Assembly (NCBI RefSeq): GCF_900187885.1 | Contig: NZ_FYEK01000025.1 | Location: forward strand, 1-34,947 | From: Thermoflexus hugenholtzii JAD2 | GTDB lineage: Bacteria > Chloroflexota > Anaerolineae > Thermoflexales > Thermoflexaceae | DNA length: 34,947 nucleotides | Direction of reading: 5' to 3' | Translations under genes and position numbers: made by a program | Notes under the pieces: generated by a model | The model's database searches: none | Seen by the model: only the letters and a program-made list of their open reading frames with translations | Told to the model about the DNA's origin: nothing | Part shown: positions 10,339 to 19,456 of the stretch, piece after piece | How positions within the stretch are numbered: the stretch's first letter is position 1 | How the letters are laid out: the number at the start of each line of letters is the position of its first letter

Positions 10339-11253
10339 ATGCGGGGGATGCCCTGGCAGATCTTCCTGGTCTTCGTGCTGGTTGCCTGTCAGAGGGAGCC
10401 TGCCATCCCGGTTCGCCTCTCCGAATCCCTCCTCCCTTCGACGGCCCTCCGCGTCTCCCTGGAGGCGGATGGCCCATGGATCTGGAGCTTCGATCGGCGG
10501 CTGGAGCCCAAGGAGGACATCCGGATGAACGCCTCCCTCCTCCGCTGGTTGGAGAGGCAGACCGGGCTCCGCTTCCGCCTTCGGATGGCGCCGCGGGGGC
10601 AGAGCGTGGCGGATGAGATCTGCGCAGGCCGGGTGCACTTCGGGATCGTCGGCACGGTCACCTACCTGCAGGCGTATCATCGGTGTGGGGCGCGGATCCT
10701 GGTGCGGGGCCGCAACCGGGAGGGTCAGGATACTTACCGGGCGGCCATCGTGGTCCCGCCGGATAGCCCGATCCGGGATCTTGCGGATCTGCGAGGGCGG
10801 TCCTTCGCCTTCGGCTCCCCGAACTCGACCCAGGGTCATTTAATCCCTCGCCTTATGTTGCAGCGCGCAGGCCTCACCTTGCACGACCTCCGCGCGTATG
10901 CCTTCCATGACTCCCACGCCGCCACCGCCAACGCGGTGATCAGCGGCCGCTACGACGCGGGAGGGCTGCAGGACACCCTGGCGCTGGCCCTCGCCGAACG
11001 GGGGCTGGTGCGCATCCTGGTCCTCTCAGAGCCGTATCCGTCCAGCGGCATCATCGCAGGGCCTGGGGTGCCGGAGAAGACAGCCCAGATGGTTCGGGAG
11101 GCGCTTCTGACTCTGGATCCCGTGGGGCGCGATCGGGCCTTCCTGTATCACTGGGAGCGGTCCGAGATGCCCCTGGGATTCGCCCCGGCTCGGGATGAGG
11201 AATACGCGGATCTGTATTGGATCGCCCGGGAGATCGGCTTGCTGGAGCCATGA
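10339..11253 (+). CDS. PhnD-like periplasmic binding lipoprotein, likely sensor component
   Basis: 304 aa with a short signal peptide and lipobox (LVAC, Cys about 18). The body has the PhnD/phosphonate-binding pattern: [20 protein letters not shown], then [70 protein letters not shown]. There is no ABC permease or ATPase beside it. Instead it is followed at once by a histidine kinase and a response regulator. In the known AioX (arsenite) and TtrS (tetrathionate) systems a PhnD-type domain captures the oxyanion and signals to the kinase; the same role is inferred here. GGAGG sits 5 nt before the ATG. Confidence 0.8.
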   Translation: MRGMPWQIFLVFVLVACQREPAIPVRLSESLLPSTALRVSLEADGPWIWSFDRRLEPKEDIRMNASLLRWLERQTGLRFRLRMAPRGQSVADEICAGRVHFGIVGTVTYLQAYHRCGARILVRGRNREGQDTYRAAIVVPPDSPIRDLADLRGRSFAFGSPNSTQGHLIPRLMLQRAGLTLHDLRAYAFHDSHAATANAVISGRYDAGGLQDTLALALAERGLVRILVLSEPYPSSGIIAGPGVPEKTAQMVREALLTLDPVGRDRAFLYHWERSEMPLGFAPARDEEYADLYWIAREIGLLEP

Positions 11254-11254
11254 G

Positions 11255-13576
11255 ATGAGTCGTCTCTGGTTGTGGCTGGACCGCTATCTGCCTCGGCGCT
11301 TGACCACGCGCCTCATCCTGGCGCTGGTGATCCTGGTGGTGTCCGCGGGGGTCATCACCACGGGCATCCTCAACGCGCTGCTCGTTCGCACCCTGCGGGC
11401 GGAGCTGATCCGCAGCGGGCAGTCCCTGACGCGGGCGCTGGGGGAGAACCTGGCCAACGCCCTGGCGGAGATGGATCTGGTCACGGTCCAGGAGCTCCTG
11501 AACGCCGTCGTCCGGGAGAACGGCGATGTGATCTACGCCTTCGCGGTCGCCCCGGACGGGCGGGTGGTGCACACGTTCCCGGACGGCTTCCCGGCCGATT
11601 TGCTGCGGCTGATCCCCGCTCGCCCCGAGTCCGCGGGTGAAGGCCTCTTGTTGAAGACCGAACGCGGCCTGGTACGGGACTTCGCCTACCGGCCGCTGGA
11701 TGGGATCCCGGCGGAGATCCATGTGGGCCTCAGCGAGGCGCGCATCGTCGCGTTGCAGGCCTGGGTGACCCGCTTTCTGATCGGACTGACCGCCCTCGGC
11801 TGTCTGGTCGCGGCCGGGATGGCCTACAGTTTCGGCCGCGTGGTGGTTTTCCCTCTGGTGGAGCTGGCCCGTCAGGCTCAGCGTCTGGGCCAAGGTCACC
11901 TCGATGAGCGGGTCCATCTGCCGCCCGGCGGGGAGATCGGGGATCTCGCCCGTGCCTTCAACCAGATGGCGGATGAGATCCAGCAAGCGATCCGTCGGCT
12001 GCAGGATTCCGAGGCGGGCTATCGCAACCTCTTGATGGCGGCCAGCGCGGTGGGCGAGGGCATCGCCCTGATCGGGGCGGAGGGCCCGGAGGAGGGGAAG
12101 CTGCTCTTCGTCAACGAGGCCTTCGCCCGCCAGCTGGGCTGCCGGCCGGAGGAGCTCCTCGGGTTGAACGCGGCCAGCATCCTGCCTCCCCGTTCGGTGG
12201 AGATCGCCTCCCGGCTCTGGCAGAGCCTCCGCCAGGGGCAGCCCGTCGCCCCGGTCGAGCTGGTGGTGACCGACCGGGAGGGTCGATCTCGTGTCCTGGA
12301 GACCATGGGGACCCGCATCCGCTATCAAGGCCGATGGGTCCTGGTCTGGTTCGCCCGGGACATCACCGAGCGCAAGGCGCGGGAGGAGGCCCTCCGCCGT
12401 CGGAACCGCGAGCTGATGGCGCTGAACGCGGTGGCCCTGGCCATGGGGGAGTCCCTCCCGCCGGACCGCCTTCTACAGCGCGTTCTGCAACAGGTTCTGA
12501 ACGCCCTGGAGCTCCAGGTGGGTTGGATCTGCATGCTGGATGAGGCGGATCAGCCCTATCTGGCCATCTGGTACGGCCCGGAGCTGCTGTCGGTCCCTTC
12601 GATGGAGTCGCTGTTCAGCTTCCCGGTGTGCCGTTGCGGCCAGGTGTTACGGGATGGGCGGCCGGCGGTGGTGGGGGCCTCGGAATCGGCCTGCGCCGTA
12701 TATCGCATCCGTTCGCTGCTCGGGATGCCTCTGGTCTGCCATGCCGCGGTGCCGATCCCGATCGGAGGGCGCGTCCGCGGGGTTCTGGGGGTGGCCGCGG
12801 AGGATCTGGAGGCGTTCAACGAGGCGGAGATGGCGCTGCTGGTGACCGTGGGGCAGCAGATCGGCCTGGCCCTGGAGAACGCCCAGCTCTGGGAGGAACT
12901 GCGTCGCAAGGAGAGGATCCGCGGGGAGCTGCTGGCTCGCCTGATGCGCGCCCAGGAGGAGGAGCGCCTCCGCATCGCCCGCGAGCTTCACGATGGGATC
13001 GGCCAGTCCCTGAGCGCGCTGGTCTTCGGGCTGAACGCGGTCAGCCTGGCCCTCACCCAGGCGCCCTCGGAGGTGCCCCGGTTGCTGGATCGTCTGAAGA
13101 TCTCCGCCAGCGAGACCATCCGGGAGCTTCAGACGATCATCTATGATCTGCGCCCCACGCTTCTGGACGACCTGGGCCTGATCCAGGCCCTGAAATGGTA
13201 TACCCGGGAGCGCCTTGAGGCGCGCGACGTCCGCGTGATCTTCGAGATCCCGGAGCACGTTCCGCGCCTCCCCCCTGAGATCGAAACGGCGCTCTTTCGG
13301 ATCGCCCAAGAGGCCATCACGAACATCTGCAAGCATGCGGAGGCGACCGAGGCGCGCATCCGCCTCGCGTTGCAGCCGGGATGGGTGGAGCTCGAGATCG
13401 CGGACAATGGGATCGGCTTCGTCTGGTCAGAGGTCCAGAAGGGGGATGGCGCCCGCCGAGGGTGGGGGCTGCTCGGGATCCAGGAACGGGTGGAGTTGCT
13501 GGGCGGGGAGATGAAGATCGAAAGCGCGCCCGGGCAGGGGACACGCCTTCGGGTTCGCCTGCCGATGGGAGGGTAG
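11255..13576 (+). CDS. Membrane histidine kinase, HAMP-PAS-GAF-HisKA_3-HATPase (NarX/DegS class)
   Basis: 773 aa. The first membrane segment is around residues 20-45 (LILALVILVVSAGVIT), then an extracytoplasmic sensor of about 125 aa, a second membrane segment around 170-198, HAMP, PAS (YRNLLMAASAVGEGIALI), GAF, the dimerisation helix with phospho-acceptor His579 in ARELHDGIGQ, and an HATPase_c domain with N-box (EAITNICKHA) and G-boxes (DNGIGF, GWGLLGI). The GAF domain holds four cysteines (459, 461, 480, 495) that may form a redox or metal site. The start at 11255 lies 1 nt after the PhnD-like stop; GGAG is 9 nt upstream. It should phosphorylate the regulator encoded 3 bp downstream. Confidence 0.88.
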   Translation: MSRLWLWLDRYLPRRLTTRLILALVILVVSAGVITTGILNALLVRTLRAELIRSGQSLTRALGENLANALAEMDLVTVQELLNAVVRENGDVIYAFAVAPDGRVVHTFPDGFPADLLRLIPARPESAGEGLLLKTERGLVRDFAYRPLDGIPAEIHVGLSEARIVALQAWVTRFLIGLTALGCLVAAGMAYSFGRVVVFPLVELARQAQRLGQGHLDERVHLPPGGEIGDLARAFNQMADEIQQAIRRLQDSEAGYRNLLMAASAVGEGIALIGAEGPEEGKLLFVNEAFARQLGCRPEELLGLNAASILPPRSVEIASRLWQSLRQGQPVAPVELVVTDREGRSRVLETMGTRIRYQGRWVLVWFARDITERKAREEALRRRNRELMALNAVALAMGESLPPDRLLQRVLQQVLNALELQVGWICMLDEADQPYLAIWYGPELLSVPSMESLFSFPVCRCGQVLRDGRPAVVGASESACAVYRIRSLLGMPLVCHAAVPIPIGGRVRGVLGVAAEDLEAFNEAEMALLVTVGQQIGLALENAQLWEELRRKERIRGELLARLMRAQEEERLRIARELHDGIGQSLSALVFGLNAVSLALTQAPSEVPRLLDRLKISASETIRELQTIIYDLRPTLLDDLGLIQALKWYTRERLEARDVRVIFEIPEHVPRLPPEIETALFRIAQEAITNICKHAEATEARIRLALQPGWVELEIADNGIGFVWSEVQKGDGARRGWGLLGIQERVELLGGEMKIESAPGQGTRLRVRLPMGG

Positions 13577-13579
13577 GAG

Positions 13580-14218
13580 ATGGGGATCCGCATCCTGATC
13601 GCCGATGACCATGCGATCGTGCGCGCCGGCATCCGGGCGCTGCTTCAGCTGTATCCGGATTTCGAGGTCGTGGGCGAGGCGGCGGATGGCCATGAGGCCA
13701 TCCTTCAGACGCGCCGGCTGCAGCCGGACATCGTCCTGATGGACATCGGGATGCCGGGGATGGATGGCCTGGCAGCGACCCGCGAGATCGTCCGCATTGC
13801 CCCCCGCACCCGGGTGCTGATCCTGAGCCAGCATGAGAACCGGGAGTATGTGATGCCGGCGCTGCGAGCGGGGGCCTCCGGCTATGTGCTCAAGCGGGCC
13901 CCCGATGAGACCCTGATCCGGGCGATCCGAGCGGTCTACGCCGGTGAAACCTATATGGATCCTCGCCTGACGGACCTCCTGGTGGAAGAGGTGCGGCGCT
14001 CCGGGGAAGGGCCGACGGATCCCCTGGAGACCCTCAGCGAGCGGGAACGGGAGATCCTGGTCCTCCTGGCCCAGGGGAAGAGCTATCAGGAGATCGCCCA
14101 GACGCTGTTCATCAGCGTGAAGACGGTGGATTTCCACCGGGCGAACCTAATGCGCAAGCTCGGCCTGAAGAACCGCGCGGAGCTCGTCCAGTTCGCCATG
14201 CGCCGGGGTCTGATTTAG
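13580..14218 (+). CDS. NarL/FixJ-family response regulator
   Basis: 212 aa. Receiver domain at 1-120 with acidic pocket IADDHAIV, phospho-acceptor Asp55 ([12 protein letters not shown]), and the conserved Lys in SGYVLKRA. A LuxR-type helix-turn-helix occupies about 145-205 ([20 protein letters not shown], then [17 protein letters not shown]). Follows the kinase by 3 bp. Its probable targets are the divergent control region at 10130-10338 and hence the molybdoenzyme operon. Confidence 0.9.
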   Translation: MGIRILIADDHAIVRAGIRALLQLYPDFEVVGEAADGHEAILQTRRLQPDIVLMDIGMPGMDGLAATREIVRIAPRTRVLILSQHENREYVMPALRAGASGYVLKRAPDETLIRAIRAVYAGETYMDPRLTDLLVEEVRRSGEGPTDPLETLSEREREILVLLAQGKSYQEIAQTLFISVKTVDFHRANLMRKLGLKNRAELVQFAMRRGLI

Positions 14219-14243
14219 GAAGCTCGCCCGGTGCGCCGGCTTC
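14219..14243. terminator. Possible terminator between convergent genes
   Basis: GAAG / CTTC and CCGG / CCGG form an interrupted stem in the 37-bp gap between the response regulator (plus) and mltG (minus). The stem contains a 5-nt bulge and lacks a T-tract, so this is weak. Confidence 0.25.
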
Positions 14244-14255
14244 TCGGAGGACCGG

Positions 14256-15416
14256 TCAGGGTGTTCCGTGGCAGCGCCGGAAGTTCCGGAGGTGTTCCTC
14301 CTGGGTGCGGGCAAACCAGTGGCTGCCGTCTTTCTTCAGGCAGTCCGCCATGAAGTAGAGATAATCCGTCTGCGCCGGGTTGAGGACCGCCTCGATGGAG
14401 GCCAGGCCCGGGTTGGCGATGGGCCCGGGAGGCAGCCCTGGATAGCGATAGGTGTTATACGGGGAGTCCACCTGCAGGTCGTCTAAGGTGAGGGGGCTCT
14501 TCCACCACGTTTTCTGATCCGCCTGATACCCCAGGGCGTACTGCACCGTGGGATCGGCGTCCAGCTTCATCCCGATGGCCAGCCGGTTGAGGTAGACGCT
14601 GGCAATGAGGGGGCGCTCCGCAGGGAGGACAGCCTCCCGTTCCACGATGGAGGCCAGGGTGACGACCTGATGGAGGGTGAGTCCCCGGGCCCGGGCGGCA
14701 GCGATCCGCTCCGGCGTCACCTTGCGCCCGAAGTTCTCCAGCATCCGCGCGATCAGATCCTCCGCCGTGGCGTCCCGGGCCAGCCGGTAGGTGTCGGGGA
14801 ACAGATAGCCTTCCAGCGTCGCCCCCGGCGGCAGGTCGGCGAGGAAGGCGAAGCGGGCGCGCCAGCGCATCCCATCCCGCGCGGCGGACAGGACGGCGGA
14901 GGCCGAAAGATGGGTCTGGGCGGCGACGGCCTCGGCCACCTCCTCCAGGCGCAGGCCCTCCCGGATGCGCACCGTCCACTCCGCCTTGCGGCCGGCGCGG
15001 AGGGCCTCGGCGACCTGCGGGATGGTCATTGTTTTGCGGAGCGTGTATTCCCCTGCCTGGATCTCCCGGTCCAGGCCGTGATAGCGCACATAAGCCCGGA
15101 AGAGGAAGGCGTCCTGGATCAGGCCAGCCTCCTCCAGGGCCTGGGCGACCTCGGTCACGGACTGGCCGGGCTGGATGACGAAGGTCACCGGGGTGGGATC
15201 ACTGCCGGCGGGCTGTTGCAAGTCGTCCCGGCGCAGGAACAGGTAAAGGCCTAACCCCCAGTCCAGGGGGGAGCCCGAGAGGGTGGGACCGGCGCCTGCG
15301 TCCGGGCGTCCGAGGCGGGGGAGGAGGGCGGCTCCCAGGGCGCCGCAGAAGAACACCACAGTCCCGATCATCAGGAGCCATCGCCAAAGGGAGCGGGAAG
15401 CACGTCGTCGGGCCAT
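14256..15416 (-). CDS. mltG: Endolytic murein transglycosylase MltG (YceG family)
   Basis: 386 aa. One N-terminal membrane anchor (WLLMIGTVVFFCGALGAAL, residues about 13-31), a LysM-like subdomain (FVIQPGQSVTEVAQALEEAG), then the YceG catalytic domain. The catalytic Glu lies in ASIVEREA, with VYLNRL, DADPTVQYALG and a final SPYNTYRYPGLPPGPIANPG, all hallmark segments. It cuts nascent glycan strands and helps end peptidoglycan polymerisation at the outer face of the membrane. It starts 7 bp after ruvX, in the order ruvB - ruvX - mltG; the ruvX-mltG pairing is common in bacteria. Confidence 0.93.
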   Translation of the reverse strand: MARRRASRSLWRWLLMIGTVVFFCGALGAALLPRLGRPDAGAGPTLSGSPLDWGLGLYLFLRRDDLQQPAGSDPTPVTFVIQPGQSVTEVAQALEEAGLIQDAFLFRAYVRYHGLDREIQAGEYTLRKTMTIPQVAEALRAGRKAEWTVRIREGLRLEEVAEAVAAQTHLSASAVLSAARDGMRWRARFAFLADLPPGATLEGYLFPDTYRLARDATAEDLIARMLENFGRKVTPERIAAARARGLTLHQVVTLASIVEREAVLPAERPLIASVYLNRLAIGMKLDADPTVQYALGYQADQKTWWKSPLTLDDLQVDSPYNTYRYPGLPPGPIANPGLASIEAVLNPAQTDYLYFMADCLKKDGSHWFARTQEEHLRNFRRCHGTP

Positions 15417-15423
15417 GCGGGCT

Positions 15424-15861
15424 TCACTCCGAGGGGGGATCTTCGCGGGGCTCAGGGGCCCGCTGCGCTTCCAGGTAATCCTGTAAGATCACCGCCGCTG
15501 CCTCGGCGTCCAGGGGCTCCCGGCGTCGGGCGCCCCGCAGGGCCCGATAGGCGGCGGCGGTGACGGTGGAGAGGCGCTCGTCCCACAGCACCACCGGGAC
15601 GGGCAGCCGCCGGGCCAGGGCTTCGGCCTCCCGGCGGACCCACTGGGCCTGAGGCCCCTCCGCGCCCGAGAGGCTGCGGGGGAGGCCGATGACGATCTTT
15701 TCCACCTCATGCTCGGTGATCAGGCGGCGCAGGGCTTCCACCACAGCCCGCCGGGAGGTGCGCGGGAGGATAGTCAGGGGGCGGGCGATGGTGCGGGTGG
15801 GGTCGCTGAGGGCGACCCCGATGCGTTTCTCCCCGAGATCCAGGGCCATCACCCGTCCCAT
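15424..15861 (-). CDS. ruvX: RuvX/YqgF family, pre-16S rRNA nuclease / putative Holliday junction resolvase
   Basis: 145 aa, the usual length. RNase-H-like fold with the first catalytic Asp in [16 protein letters not shown], then [17 protein letters not shown] and the later acidic motif [13 protein letters not shown]. The family matures 16S rRNA 5' ends and has been proposed as a resolvase. It overlaps ruvB by 13 nt if it starts at 15861 (GGAG 8 nt upstream); an alternative ATG at 15849 would give a TGATG overlap. Confidence 0.9.
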   Translation of the reverse strand: MGRVMALDLGEKRIGVALSDPTRTIARPLTILPRTSRRAVVEALRRLITEHEVEKIVIGLPRSLSGAEGPQAQWVRREAEALARRLPVPVVLWDERLSTVTAAAYRALRGARRREPLDAEAAAVILQDYLEAQRAPEPREDPPSE

Positions 15862-16940
15862 CCGGCCGGCTCCATGGGCAGGGGAGGCTGGGCCGCCTCG
15901 CCGGGGTAGGGGAGGCCCAGGTGCTCGTAGGCGCGGCGGGTCAGCACCCGGCCGCGGGGTGTGCGGTCCAGGAAGCCCAGCTGCAGCAGGTAGGGCTCCA
16001 CCACGTCCATGATCGTGTCCGGCTCCTCGGAGAGGGCCGCGGCCAGGGTCTCCAGGCCGACCGGGCCGCCGCCGAACTTCTCCGCCATGGTGCGCATCAG
16101 CCGGCGGTCCAGCTCGTCCAGCCCCATGGGATCCACGTCCATCAGCCGGAGGGCCTCGGCGGCCACGGCGCCGGTGATGACGCCGTCGGCGCGGACCTGG
16201 GCGTAGTCCCGGACGCGGCGGAGGAGGCGGATGGCCACGCGGGGGGTGCCGCGGGCACGCCGAGCGATCTCCCGCACGCCCGCCTCGTCGATCTCCACCC
16301 CCAGCACCCGGGCGGCGCGGCGGACGATGGTTTCCATCGCCGGCAGATCGTAGAAGTCCAGGCGGAAGATGGCGCCGAAGCGGGCGCGCAGCGGGGCGGT
16401 GAGCAGGGCCAGGCGGGTGGTGGCGCCGATGACGGTGAAGCGAGGGAGGCTCAGGCGGATGCTGCGGGCGGCCGGTCCCTTCCCGATGATGATATCTAAG
16501 GCGAAGTCCTCCATGGCCGGGTAGAGGATCTCCTCCACAGCCCGAGGGAGGCGGTGGATCTCATCGATGAAGAGGATCTCACCGGCCCGCAGGTTGGTGA
16601 GGATGGCAGCCAGGTCCCCGGCGCGCTCGATGGCGGGGCCGGAGGTGATGCGGATGGGGACGCCCATCTCGGCGGCGATGACGGTGGCCAGGGTGGTCTT
16701 GCCCAGGCCGGGGGGGCCGTAGAAGAGCAGGTGATCGAGGGGCTCCCCGCGGGCCCGCGCCGCTTCGATCAGGATGCGCAGGTTCTCTTTCACCCGGTCC
16801 TGGCCGATGAACTCCTCCAGCCGCTGGGGTCGGAGGGCGAGCTCGATCGCCTGCTCCTCCGGGCGGCGATAGGGAGCGATCGTCCGCTCCGGCTGGGCCG
16901 GCTCGGGCACGGGCGGATGCTCCGGCGATGAACGATCCAT
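15849..16940 (-). CDS. ruvB: Holliday junction branch-migration ATPase RuvB
   Basis: 363 aa. A Pro-rich leader of about 35 aa precedes the conserved core ([19 protein letters not shown]). Walker [10 protein letters not shown] is at 75-83, Walker B in [12 protein letters not shown], sensor [18 protein letters not shown], and a C-terminal winged helix ([15 protein letters not shown], then [11 protein letters not shown]). The hexameric motor drives branch migration with RuvA, which is not in the window. The start at 16940 is preceded by GGAAGGAG at 3 nt; the frame stays open upstream, but that part is the repeat region and not protein-like. Confidence 0.93.
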   Translation of the reverse strand: MDRSSPEHPPVPEPAQPERTIAPYRRPEEQAIELALRPQRLEEFIGQDRVKENLRILIEAARARGEPLDHLLFYGPPGLGKTTLATVIAAEMGVPIRITSGPAIERAGDLAAILTNLRAGEILFIDEIHRLPRAVEEILYPAMEDFALDIIIGKGPAARSIRLSLPRFTVIGATTRLALLTAPLRARFGAIFRLDFYDLPAMETIVRRAARVLGVEIDEAGVREIARRARGTPRVAIRLLRRVRDYAQVRADGVITGAVAAEALRLMDVDPMGLDELDRRLMRTMAEKFGGGPVGLETLAAALSEEPDTIMDVVEPYLLQLGFLDRTPRGRVLTRRAYEHLGLPYPGEAAQPPLPMEPAGWDG

Positions 16941-17012
16941 CGTCTCCTTCCGACGCGCCACTTCACGCCTCCTGAGCGGCGGGTCTGGGCATCCCGACCG
17001 CTCCCGGATTGG

Positions 17013-17018
17013 ATTATA
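17013..17018 (-). promoter_or_regulatory. Candidate -10 box of the ruvB operon
   Basis: TATAAT on the minus strand, 73 bp before the ruvB start codon. No good -35 is visible at 16-18 nt, so the promoter may rely on an activator or on other contacts. Confidence 0.4.
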
Positions 17019-17063
17019 CCCTCCGCCAGGGCCTCCCGGCTCTCCTTCGCACCGGGCTTGCGC

Positions 17064-17351
17064 GTCGAATGAATTCGACCTCAAAAGGCCTTCGGCCGGT
17101 GGTCGGCCTGCGCCGACCGGGAAGACGTTATTGCGTCGGCGGAGGCCGACGCCTGGCGCGGAGTGCCTGGGGAGGCCGATTTCCATCGGCGTGGAAGGCC
17201 TTCGGCTGGTGGTCGGCCTGGGTGCCGAATGAATTCGGCCTCAAAGGGCCTTTGGCCGGTGGTCGGCCTGCGCCGACCGAAGGAATGGTCTTTGCGTCGG
17301 CGGAGGCCGACGCCCGGCGCGCAGCGCCTGGGGAGGCCGATTTCAATCGGC
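17064..17351. repeat. Tandem repeat of about 160 bp built from serial hairpins
   Basis: Two copies, offset by 160-161 bp, begin at 17064 and 17224. Each copy holds in order: GTCGAAT-ga-ATTCGAC (GCCGAAT-ga-ATTCGGC in copy 2), GGTCGGC-ctgc-GCCGACC, GCGTCGGC-ggag-GCCGACGC, GGCGC-nnn-GYGCC and GCCGAT-nnnn-ATCGGC. A partial further copy of the second hairpin lies at about 17191-17220. The block fills most of the 607-bp gap between ruvB (ends at 16940) and the next gene (17548). No credible protein is encoded, although several frames are open because of the GC content. Confidence 0.75.
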
Positions 17352-17469
17352 GTGAAAACGGCGAGCCCCTCGAGTGAAGGCGGACGGACGAATTCGTGTA
17401 TTCGCGTCTTGATTCGTGGACGGCCTCTGTCCCTGCAATGGGCAGCCGGGCATTCATTCCGATCGAACT

Positions 17470-17475
17470 TATAAT
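17470..17475 (+). promoter_or_regulatory. Candidate -10 box before the membrane-protein gene
   Basis: TATAAT, about 70 bp before the start codon at 17548, in an otherwise GC-rich gap just after the tandem repeat. No clear -35. Confidence 0.4.
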
Positions 17476-17547
17476 TGGGAACCGGCCGGCATCGTTGGGT
17501 CATGCGCCCCTACCCCTCATGGATGCCCTCCTCAAGGGATCAGCGAG

Positions 17548-19026
17548 ATGGACGGATCTCTGAGCCGAGAGCAGATCAGGGAAGGGATACTCCAGCGGAT
17601 CACCCCCGCGCATCTGCTGGCGTTCACAGTGCTGGTGGGGATCTTCGTCTTCCTCAACACTCACCCTATCCGTCCGCATGATTTCTGGTGGCATCTGGCT
17701 GCGGGCCGCGAGATCGCCCGGACGGGGCGCATCCCCCTCGTGGACACGTTCTCCTACACGCGGGCGGGGGCGCCGTATCCCTCCTACGCGATGTACTGGC
17801 TGGCGGAGGTCCTCTACTACGCGCTTTACACTGCCGGCGGCCCCGCCCTCATCGTGTTCTTCCACAGCCTGCTGATCACGGCGGCTTACGGGCTGATCCT
17901 GTGGGCGGCGTGGGAGGCGGGTGGGCCGCGGGCGGCAGCGGCCGGGACGTTGCTGGCGGCGGCCCTGGGGATCGATGACTGGAACGTGCGGCCGCAGGCC
18001 TTCGGCTTCCTGGCCGGCGCGCTGTTCCTGCGGGCGCTCTCGGGGCTGGAGCGCTCCCCGCGCTGGCGGTGGGCCTTCCCCCTGGGGATGTTCCTCTGGG
18101 TGAACACCCACGGCTCCTTTCCCATCGGGCTGCTGATGGCCGGCCTCGCCGTGGCGGAGGCGGCATGGCGGGTGTTCCGCGAGGAAATGGGGAGAGAGGC
18201 CCTGGGGCTGCGGGCGCAGGCCTTCGCGCTGGCCCTGCTCAGCACGGGGCTGAACCCGCGGGGCTTCGGCGTCTACGAATACCTGGCGATGATGGCCCGC
18301 AATCCGATGCTCCGGAGCCTGGTGCCGGAGTGGGCGCCGCCGGGGCTGGACCGCCACGGGCTGCTGTTCTACATCGCTCTGGCAGGGGTGGGGGCGTTGC
18401 TGCTCCTGCCGCCCCGCCGGATGGATCCGGGCCTTCTGTTGCGGCTCGGCCCCTTCGCCGCCTTGGGGCTCTGGACCTCCCGGGGGATTGTGTGGTTCGG
18501 GATGGTCGCCGCGCCGGTCGTGGCGGAGCGGATGGCGGGGTGGCTTCGGGGGCGGGCGGGGGCGGGGATCCCGTGGATGAACGGAGTGTTCCTGGGGATG
18601 CTGGGGGTGATGGCGGCGGCCTCCTTGCCGTGGTGGAAGGGGATGTGGCCGCTGCCCCCGGCCAAGGCGGGTCTGATTTCCGCCGAGACGCCGGTGGCGG
18701 CGACGGCGTTCCTGTTGCGGGAGCGGCCGCCGGGTCCGCTCTTTCACGCCCTTTCCTTCGGGAGCTATCTGATCTGGGCGGCCCAGCCGGACTATCCGGT
18801 GTTCGTGGACCCGCGGTTGGAGCTATATCCGATGGCGGTCTGGGAGGACTACCTGGCCATCAGCGGGGCGGCGCCGGACTGGGAGACGCGCCTGGCGCGC
18901 TACGGCGTCCGGCTGTTGATGCTCAGCCCGGCCGAGCAGCCGGCCCTGATCGCCGCCGTGGCCGGTTCCCCCCGCTGGGAGCGGATCTACCGGGACGAGG
19001 CCGCCGAGATCTGGCGGAGGCGGTGA
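17548..19026 (+). CDS. Polytopic membrane protein, GT-C glycosyltransferase-like
   Basis: 492 aa with about ten to twelve membrane segments and a soluble C-terminal part of about 100 aa. After the first membrane helix (LLAFTVLVGIFVFL) comes HDFWWHLAAGREIARTGRIP, then VDTFSYTRAG and YWLAEVLYY. The acidic-aromatic-His first-loop motif and the layout resemble GT-C lipid-linked-sugar transferases of the PMT/ArnT superfamily. No single named family is certain. The start at 17548 was chosen because the protein becomes coherent there; the ribosome site (AAGGGAT) is weak. A stand-alone gene, convergent with the next one after 15 bp. Confidence 0.6.
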   Translation: MDGSLSREQIREGILQRITPAHLLAFTVLVGIFVFLNTHPIRPHDFWWHLAAGREIARTGRIPLVDTFSYTRAGAPYPSYAMYWLAEVLYYALYTAGGPALIVFFHSLLITAAYGLILWAAWEAGGPRAAAAGTLLAAALGIDDWNVRPQAFGFLAGALFLRALSGLERSPRWRWAFPLGMFLWVNTHGSFPIGLLMAGLAVAEAAWRVFREEMGREALGLRAQAFALALLSTGLNPRGFGVYEYLAMMARNPMLRSLVPEWAPPGLDRHGLLFYIALAGVGALLLLPPRRMDPGLLLRLGPFAALGLWTSRGIVWFGMVAAPVVAERMAGWLRGRAGAGIPWMNGVFLGMLGVMAAASLPWWKGMWPLPPAKAGLISAETPVAATAFLLRERPPGPLFHALSFGSYLIWAAQPDYPVFVDPRLELYPMAVWEDYLAISGAAPDWETRLARYGVRLLMLSPAEQPALIAAVAGSPRWERIYRDEAAEIWRRR

Positions 19027-19041
19027 GCCCAGACTGATGGA

Positions 19042-19395
19042 CTATTTCTTTTCCCGCACCAGGAGGGTCAGGCCGAAGCTGACGATGGAGAGCAGGACGG
19101 CGCCGATGAGGGCCTGGAGGAAGCCGCTCACTTCCAGAGGGGTGAGGGCGGCGACCAGATAGAGGATGAAGGCGTTGACGACGAAGGTGAACAGCCCCAG
19201 GGTGAGGAGGTTCAGGGGAAAGGTCAAGAAAAGCAGGAGGGGACGGATCAGGGCGTTGGCCAGGCCCAGCACCAGCCCGGCCAACAGGATGCCCTCCAGC
19301 CCCGCATCCGGCTGGAAGGACACCCCGGGGTAGATCCGGGAGATCACCCACAGGGCCACCGAGTTCAGCGCCCAGCGGATCAGAAAGCGTTGCAT
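19042..19395 (-). CDS. Small membrane protein of the phage-holin-4 (YvlD) family
   Basis: 117 aa with four hydrophobic helices (LIRWALNSVALWVISRIY, GILLAGLVLGLANALIRPLL, LLTLGLFTFVVNAFILYLVA, LQALIGAVLLSIVSFGLTLL). The NALIRPLL ... FPLNLLTLGLF pattern is typical of this family, which is widespread in bacteria and not tied to phage. Its function is unknown; YvlD sits in a cell-envelope stress operon in Bacillus. The start at 19395 fits the first conserved residues and has GGGGGTG 4 nt upstream. Confidence 0.8.
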   Translation of the reverse strand: MQRFLIRWALNSVALWVISRIYPGVSFQPDAGLEGILLAGLVLGLANALIRPLLLFLTFPLNLLTLGLFTFVVNAFILYLVAALTPLEVSGFLQALIGAVLLSIVSFGLTLLVREKK

Positions 19396-19456
19396 CGAAC
19401 ACCCCCACGGCGATGGAATTCCGCGAGCCCCACCATCTGCTTGGCGACCGACCAAC

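Noticed and set aside
11051..12328. A 425-codon minus-strand frame opposite the histidine kinase
   Set aside because: Shadow of the kinase gene, rich in Gln, Arg and Pro, without recognisable domains.
16941..17186. N-terminal extension of ruvB into the repeat region
   Set aside because: The extra residues are a translation of the tandem repeats and are absent from the RuvB family.
17064..17351. CRISPR array
   Set aside because: Only two units of about 160 bp, no short identical repeats with unique spacers, and no cas genes nearby.
19042..19395. Prophage holin
   Set aside because: The family name contains holin, but these proteins are common chromosomal membrane proteins and there are no phage genes around.
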